A DNA stretch of 64,000 bases, from the NCBI RefSeq assembly GCF_039649665.1, contig NZ_JBDJAW010000006.1, forward strand, positions 62,001-126,000, read 5' to 3'. The position numbers and the translations under genes were made by a program. The notes under the pieces are model-generated. The model had not been told where the DNA came from and did not search any database. It saw only the letters and a program-made list of their open reading frames with translations. Of the stretch, positions 59,646 to 64,000 are shown one piece after another; within the stretch, counting starts at the first letter, position 1, and each line of letters starts with the position of its first letter. This DNA is from Microbispora sp. ZYX-F-249 (lineage in GTDB: Bacteria > Actinomycetota > Actinomycetes > Streptosporangiales > Streptosporangiaceae).

Positions 59646-60887
59646 TCAGCGGGCGCCGCCCCACAGCGCGGTCAGCGCCGTGGCGGCGAGCACCTTGACG
59701 CCGATCCCGATCGCCCGCTCGTCGACGTCGAACTGCGGCCTGTGGAGGTCGACCTCGTCGACGGCCCCCACCGGCCGGGTGCCCAGCCGGGCGAGCGCGC
59801 CGGGCACCGACTCGAGGTACCAGGAGAAGTCCTCGCCGCCGAGGCTCTGCGGCGTGGGCACGGCCGCCCCGTCGCCGACGATCTGGTTCACCGCGTCGTG
59901 CAGCATCTGGATGCTGGTGGCCTCGTTCACCGTGGGCGGAGTGCCGCGCCGGTAGTCGATCTCGGCGTCCACGCCGTACGCGCCCGCGACCGAGTCGAGC
60001 AGGGTCTTGACCATGTCGGGGGCCTGGTGCCAGGCCTCCTCGTCGAGCGACCTGACCGTGCCCTGGGCCACCCCGACGTCCGGGATCGCGTTGGCCACCG
60101 AGCCCGCGGAGATCTGCCCCCAAACGAGGCTGAGGCTGGAGCGGGGGTCCACGCGGCGCGACAGCGCGGCCGGCAGCTCGGTGACGATCTTGCTGAGCGC
60201 GTAGACCAGGTCCACGGTCAGGTGCGGCCGGGCGGTGTGCCCGCCCGGACCCGCGACCCGGATGCGCAGGCTGTCGCAGGACCCGGTGATCGGGCCGGTC
60301 CGCAGGCCGACGTGACCGACGTCGAGACGCGGGTCGCAGTGCACCGCGAAGATCCGGTCGACCTCGTTCAGGCCGCCGTCGCGCATGACCTCCAGTGCGC
60401 CGCCCGCGACCTCCTCGGCGGGCTGGAAGATCAGCCGCACCCGGCCGGGGAGGGCTCCCGCGTCGGCCTGCGACGCCAGGAACAGCCCCGCGCCGAGGAC
60501 GACCGCCGTGTGCACGTCGTGACCGCAGGCGTGGCACGCGTTCGAGTTCGTGGAGCGGTAGGGGACGTCCTTCTCGTCCTCCATGGGCAGCGCGTCGATG
60601 TCCGCGCGCAGGGCGACCGTGGGGCCCTCGTCCCGGCCGAGGTCCACCCACAGGCCGGTGCCGCGCGACAGCGGGTGCGGGGTGAGCCCGGCGTCCGTCA
60701 GCCGCTCAGCGATCTTCTCGGTCGTGCGATGCTCGCTGAAGGCGATCTCCGGGTGCGCGTGTACGTCGCGCCGGAACTCGATCAGCTCATCGTTGTGCCC
60801 GCGAAGGAATTCCGCCAGTTGCCCGGCCAGGTCGCTACTTCCCGGCACGGCCGCGTCCGGCGCTGCGAGCTTCGATGAGGTGGCCAC
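59646..60887 (-). CDS. M20-family amidohydrolase
   Basis: A 413-residue protein with GTG start (GGGAAG upstream). Metal-site residues are in place: CHACGHDVHTA (near 115), FQPAEEVAGGA (near 153), AVHCDP (near 180) and GGEDFSWYLE (near 360). The dimerisation domain sits between, with GPGGHTARPH. These are the features of the IAA-amino-acid hydrolase/hippurate hydrolase group, which splits N-acyl amino acids. No signal peptide. Substrate unknown; it may also be a deacylase in salvage. Confidence 0.9.
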   Translation of the reverse strand: MATSSKLAAPDAAVPGSSDLAGQLAEFLRGHNDELIEFRRDVHAHPEIAFSEHRTTEKIAERLTDAGLTPHPLSRGTGLWVDLGRDEGPTVALRADIDALPMEDEKDVPYRSTNSNACHACGHDVHTAVVLGAGLFLASQADAGALPGRVRLIFQPAEEVAGGALEVMRDGGLNEVDRIFAVHCDPRLDVGHVGLRTGPITGSCDSLRIRVAGPGGHTARPHLTVDLVYALSKIVTELPAALSRRVDPRSSLSLVWGQISAGSVANAIPDVGVAQGTVRSLDEEAWHQAPDMVKTLLDSVAGAYGVDAEIDYRRGTPPTVNEATSIQMLHDAVNQIVGDGAAVPTPQSLGGEDFSWYLESVPGALARLGTRPVGAVDEVDLHRPQFDVDERAIGIGVKVLAATALTALWGGAR

Positions 60888-61109
60888 GGAACTTCCCTTC
60901 TCCGGCGAGCCGTCCCGCCACGGGTCGCCGGATCACCATATGATCATGCAAAGTCACAAAAAAAGCCCAAAAGGGTCGAGCGGGCGCCTCGCCTCCACCG
61001 ACCCTTCATTCACAATCCTTTCACGCCGCGACCCTCCGATACGGCGGATTGCCCAGTATTTACACCGGCCTCCGCACGTTGTCAGAACTGAGGCACTGTT
61101 GCCGGACAT

Positions 61110-61123
61110 GTCAGGCCCTACCC
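61110..61123. repeat. 14-bp direct repeat, left copy
   Basis: GTCAGGCCCTACCC occurs here and again, in the same orientation, at 62364-62377. The two copies flank the carboxylate-amine ligase gene; the right copy holds the stop codon of the next gene. Confidence 0.6.
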
Positions 61124-61125
61124 AG

Positions 61126-62298
61126 TCAGCTGCCCGATTGTCCGATCTCGCGGTTGGGGTTCGAGGTCACGAACCTGTCCTCCGCGAGCTCGATGAGCGT
61201 GGCGTCGACCACGTCCTGGAGGGTCCCTCCGTCGGCGAGGATCGCCCGCTGGCGCTCGGATGAGCTGCCCTGCTCCAGCACCTCGGTCACGACCGCCAGT
61301 TCGTCGACGCAGCCGAGCCGCTCGGCGACCGGTTCGAGTTCGCGCTGAAGTTCATACAATACGTCGCGCACCGGCGCCGTGGAGCCATGGTCATCGGTGA
61401 TGACGTCCGCGTCGAGGCCGTACCGCGTGGCGCGCCACTTGTTGTCGCGCACCACCCACGCCGCCGGATGCGGCAGCTTGTACCCCCGGTCGAGCTGCTG
61501 GTCGAACTGCTGCACGAGGCACTGGGACAGCGCGGTCACCATGCCCACCTCGCGCGGCGTCGGGATCCCGTCGAACATCCTGATCTCGATGGTGCCGAAG
61601 TCGGGATGCGGCCGGATGTCCCACCACACCTCCTTGATGCTGCGGATCGTACCCGCCCGCAGCAGTGTGTCCATGTACTCCTCGAACTCGGCCCAGTCCG
61701 CGAGCAGGTGCGGCGGCCCGGCCGTGGGCAGCGAGCCGAAGACGATGGCCCGGCTCGACGCCAGCCCGGTGTCCTGCCCGCCCCAGTAGGGGCTGGAGGA
61801 GGTGAGCGCGAGGAAGTGCGGCAGGTACGCCGCGAGGGCGTTGACGATCGGGATGACCTTGTCCCGCTCCTTGACCCCCACGTGGACGTGCACGCCGAAC
61901 GTCTGGATCCGCCAGGCGAGCCACTGCATCTCCTCGACCAGCTCCACGTAGCGCTGACTGGGCGCGTAGACCGCGTCACGCCAGTCGCTGATCGCGTGGG
62001 TCCCCGTGCAGGCGAGTCCCATGCCGCGCGGCTCGACGGCCTCGGTCAGCCGCTCGAGGCTCTTCTTCAGGTCCTGCACCGCCTCCGCCACGGTGTGGCA
62101 GACGTCCGTGACGATCTCGATCTGCGACTGCATGAGCTCGTGCATGGCCTTGGGCCGCTGCCCCTCGCTGAGGTCGGGCACCGCGGCGAGCACCTCTTTG
62201 GCGTCCTGGCGGAGATGACGCGTGTGCCTGTCGACGAGCTGAAGCTCCCACTCCACGCCGAGCGTCGCGCCACGCGAGGGATTGAAGTCGATCGCCAA
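61126..62298 (-). CDS. Glutamate-cysteine ligase-like carboxylate-amine ligase (YbdK type)
   Basis: A 390-residue protein starting at a TTG, 6 bases after GGAGG. It has the GCS2 fold: LGVEWELQLVD at the start, MQSQIEIVTDVC, GVHVHVGV (near 135), TSSSPYWGGQDTGLASSRA, and IEIRMFDGIP (near 230). Members of this group make gamma-glutamyl amides or have weak glutamate-cysteine ligase activity. Actinomycetes use mycothiol, so a role in glutathione synthesis is doubtful. It is flanked by 14-bp direct repeats. Confidence 0.88.
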   Translation of the reverse strand: MAIDFNPSRGATLGVEWELQLVDRHTRHLRQDAKEVLAAVPDLSEGQRPKAMHELMQSQIEIVTDVCHTVAEAVQDLKKSLERLTEAVEPRGMGLACTGTHAISDWRDAVYAPSQRYVELVEEMQWLAWRIQTFGVHVHVGVKERDKVIPIVNALAAYLPHFLALTSSSPYWGGQDTGLASSRAIVFGSLPTAGPPHLLADWAEFEEYMDTLLRAGTIRSIKEVWWDIRPHPDFGTIEIRMFDGIPTPREVGMVTALSQCLVQQFDQQLDRGYKLPHPAAWVVRDNKWRATRYGLDADVITDDHGSTAPVRDVLYELQRELEPVAERLGCVDELAVVTEVLEQGSSSERQRAILADGGTLQDVVDATLIELAEDRFVTSNPNREIGQSGS

Positions 62299-62363
62299 AG
62301 CTTGCCTCCATCACGTTCGGTCCCTGTGGACACTCAGGTCACATCGGACAAGGTCGTTTCCAG

Positions 62364-62377
62364 GTCAGGCCCTACCC
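62364..62377. repeat. 14-bp direct repeat, right copy
   Basis: Second copy of GTCAGGCCCTACCC, overlapping the stop codon end of the small membrane protein gene. See the left copy at 61110. Confidence 0.6.
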
Positions 62378-62565
62378 CTCATCCATCCCCGCACGCCGAC
62401 GGCACCGAGCGCCAGTGCCAGGAGGATGTTCACCGCGACGAGCACGCCGTGGACGACGTAGAAGGACGTCTCATGCCCGTCGGCGAGATTGAAGGCGAGG
62501 TTGATCCATTCGAAGATCATGAAGGCGGCGAGTGCCACGAGAAAGACCGATACACGTCTCGTCAT
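62365..62565 (-). CDS. Small membrane protein, SCO4848-like
   Basis: A 66-residue protein with two helices (VFLVALAAFMIFEWINLAF, about 6-25, and VVHGVLVAVNILLALALGAVG, about 37-57). From memory, a two-helix protein of this size lies next to the D,D-carboxypeptidase gene in Streptomyces coelicolor (SCO4848 beside SCO4847), which matches the divergent arrangement here. Function unknown; a link to cell-wall maturation is suggested only by neighbourhood. Confidence 0.78.
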   Translation of the reverse strand: MTRRVSVFLVALAAFMIFEWINLAFNLADGHETSFYVVHGVLVAVNILLALALGAVGVRGWMRGRA

Positions 62566-62643
62566 GACTCACAGTATCGGCGGCCCCCGCGTGGCCCTGT
62601 GGCATATGGGGCATATGTCGCTTCATGCGAAGGCAGTCGAGGC

Positions 62644-62649
62644 TAGGCT
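62644..62649 (+). promoter_or_regulatory. Candidate -10 box of the D,D-carboxypeptidase gene
   Basis: TAGGCT ends 9 bases before the ATG at 62659. No RBS is present, so a leaderless or near-leaderless transcript is likely. Upstream, GGCATATG is repeated at 62601 and 62610. Confidence 0.45.
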
Positions 62650-62658
62650 GAGCCATCT

Positions 62659-63924
62659 ATGCGGACGAACCATCGTGTCCTCGCCGCCGTGACGACGGCG
62701 GGGGTGCTGACGACGGCGCTGCTCGGCGCCCCTCCCGCCGCGGGCGCGCCGGCCGTGCCGGACCTGGCGTCGCGGGAGACCGGCACGGCCGTGGCGGAGA
62801 ACGGCACGGGAAACGGCACCGTCGGCGGGGACCTGCTCGCCGGCCACGGGATCATCGCCCCCGCGGGCGTCAAGGCGCCGCCGAAGACCGAGGCCTCGTC
62901 GTACGTCATCGCCGACGCCGAGACCGGCCAGGTGCTCGCGGCCAAGGACCCGCACGGGCACTACCTGCCGGCGAGCACGCTCAAGACGCTGACGGCCGTC
63001 ACGCTGATCCCCAAGCTCGACAAGAACCGCAAGGTCAAGCCGAGCGAGGAGGCCTGCAACGTGGAGGGCAGCGCCGTCGGCATCGTCCCCGAGCCGATCT
63101 ACAAGATCGACGACCTCATGCGGGCGCTGCTCATGGTTTCCGGCAACGACGCGGCGGTCGCGCTCGCCGAGGCCAACGGCGGCCTGAAGAAGACGCTCGC
63201 CGACATGAACAAGGAGGCCCGCAGGCTCCAGGCGTACGACACGGTGGCCAAGACGCCGAACGGCCTGGACCAGCCGGGCCAGCGCAGCTCGGCCTACGAC
63301 CTCGCGCTGATCGCCCGGGCCGGGCTGGCGATGCCGGACTTCCGCGAGTACGTCGGCACGAAGGTCGCCAAGTTCCCCGCGCCCAAGGACTACCTCAAGA
63401 AGGACAAGAAGAAGAAGCGCCGCGACGACGCCGAGGCCAGCGAGTCCCCCCGGCCCGCCTACTACGAGATGGCCAACCACAACAGGCTGCTGGGGCGCTA
63501 CAAGGGCATGCTCGGCGTCAAGAACGGCTGGACGTCCAAGGCCCTGGGCAGCTTCGTGGGCGCGGCCAGGCGCGACGGCCACACCGTCATCGTCGCGATC
63601 ATGCATCACCCCGGCGGCTTCTGGGAGGAGGTCTCCAAGCTGCTCGACTGGGGCTTCGCCGCGAGGGGCAAGGTGACCCCGGTGGGCGAGCTGGTCGCGC
63701 CCGTGCCCGACCCCAAGCCCTCGTCCTCCCCCCTGGCCGTACGGCCCGCCTCTCCGACGCCGGGGACCGCGGGCGCGGCCCGGGCACGCGGCGAGGACCC
63801 CGCGTCGAAGGGTTCCGGCGTGGCCACTCCCCTGCTGATCGGCGGCGGCGCCCTCGTGGTCCTCGCCGCCGGCGCGTACGGCCTGCGCCGGCGCCGCAGG
63901 ACGCCCGGCGACGCGGCCGGCTGA
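62659..63924 (+). CDS. D-alanyl-D-alanine carboxypeptidase (S11, PBP5 type)
   Basis: A 421-residue protein. Signal peptide (1-31), then a low-complexity Gly/Thr stretch and the transpeptidase fold. Active site motifs: S106-T-L-K109 (PASTLKT), SGN (near 157), and KNG (GVKNGWTSK) where many relatives have KTG. A Lys-rich loop (KKDKKKKRRDD, about 250-260) is unusual. A Pro/Ser-rich linker and a C-terminal membrane helix (about 390-410, LLIGGGALVVLAAGAYGL) anchor it outside. It trims the last D-Ala from muropeptides. Divergent from the SCO4848-like gene; probably leaderless. Confidence 0.93.
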   Translation: MRTNHRVLAAVTTAGVLTTALLGAPPAAGAPAVPDLASRETGTAVAENGTGNGTVGGDLLAGHGIIAPAGVKAPPKTEASSYVIADAETGQVLAAKDPHGHYLPASTLKTLTAVTLIPKLDKNRKVKPSEEACNVEGSAVGIVPEPIYKIDDLMRALLMVSGNDAAVALAEANGGLKKTLADMNKEARRLQAYDTVAKTPNGLDQPGQRSSAYDLALIARAGLAMPDFREYVGTKVAKFPAPKDYLKKDKKKKRRDDAEASESPRPAYYEMANHNRLLGRYKGMLGVKNGWTSKALGSFVGAARRDGHTVIVAIMHHPGGFWEEVSKLLDWGFAARGKVTPVGELVAPVPDPKPSSSPLAVRPASPTPGTAGAARARGEDPASKGSGVATPLLIGGGALVVLAAGAYGLRRRRRTPGDAAG

Positions 63925-63958
63925 TGCCTCCCCCGCCGATGCCCGCCCCGTCGCGGCA

Positions 63959-64000
63959 CTAGAGATCGGGAGGGGCGGGGATGGCGTGCTCGGCGGCGCG
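63959..64000 (-). CDS. Partial C-terminal end of a further gene (truncated at window edge)
   Basis: An open frame enters from the right edge and stops at 63959-63961 (TAG), giving the last 13 residues (Arg-Ala-rich, ending PAPPDL). The orientation would be convergent with the carboxypeptidase gene. Too short to identify. The adjacent GC-rich bases 63925-63958 hold no clear terminator. Confidence 0.3.
   Translation of the reverse strand, partial: RAAEHAIPAPPDL

Noticed and set aside
62601..62617. Repeated GGCATATG before the D,D-carboxypeptidase as an operator
   Set aside because: Two short copies 9 bases apart; too little to call beyond a note in the promoter entry.

Overview
The window is chromosomal DNA of a high-GC filamentous actinomycete. 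Third positions are almost always G or C, GTG and TTG starts are common, and the gene families (an EccC/EccD/mycosin type VII secretion set, WXG100-like proteins, Ser/Thr kinases with extracellular domains, TAP-type hydrolases, ROK repressors) fit the Streptosporangiales (Streptosporangium, Nonomuraea, Microbispora and relatives). Species cannot be fixed from the window alone. The nucleoside-salvage and D,D-carboxypeptidase section is, as far as I recall, a conserved actinobacterial core neighbourhood, also seen around SCO4847-SCO4921 of Streptomyces coelicolor.

Region 1 (1-20.7 kb) is a type VII (ESX) secretion locus. Glycine-rich and WXG-type proteins open it. After a small PepSY/membrane-protein insert (2.7-5.35 kb) comes a module of three YbaB/EbfC-like genes mixed with two WXG-like genes (5.37-8.2 kb). 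A PadR regulator and a GDSL esterase follow, then divergent eccD and eccC, a small WXG100-like gene, a WXG-lytic transglycosylase fusion, a pseudokinase with an extracellular domain, and mycP. eccB and eccE are not present and may lie to the left.

Region 2 (20.8-26 kb) holds an acyl-CoA carboxylase alpha chain and two secreted/membrane proteins. These two have unrelated outer domains (TPM-like; pentapeptide repeats) but share a cytoplasmic module. A 33-bp tandem repeat lies between them.

Region 3 (26-49.9 kb) mixes transport and regulation with housekeeping genes: ROK/MFS, LpdA-like flavoprotein, GGCT-like protein, purine nucleoside phosphorylase, phosphosugar mutase, TAP protease, MacB-like exporter with a two-component system whose kinase is an internal duplication, adenosine deaminase, a sigma-factor-like membrane protein, and MarR/MFS and ArsR/MFS divergent pairs.

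Region 4 (50-64 kb) is a nucleoside uptake and salvage operon read on the minus strand: two BMP lipoproteins, ABC ATPase, two permeases, cytidine deaminase and thymidine phosphorylase. With add, PNP and the phosphosugar mutase upstream, it can bring nucleosides in, deaminate and phosphorolyse them and send the pentose phosphate to central metabolism. A Ser/Thr kinase, an M20 amidohydrolase, a carboxylate-amine ligase, a small membrane protein and a D,D-carboxypeptidase close the window.
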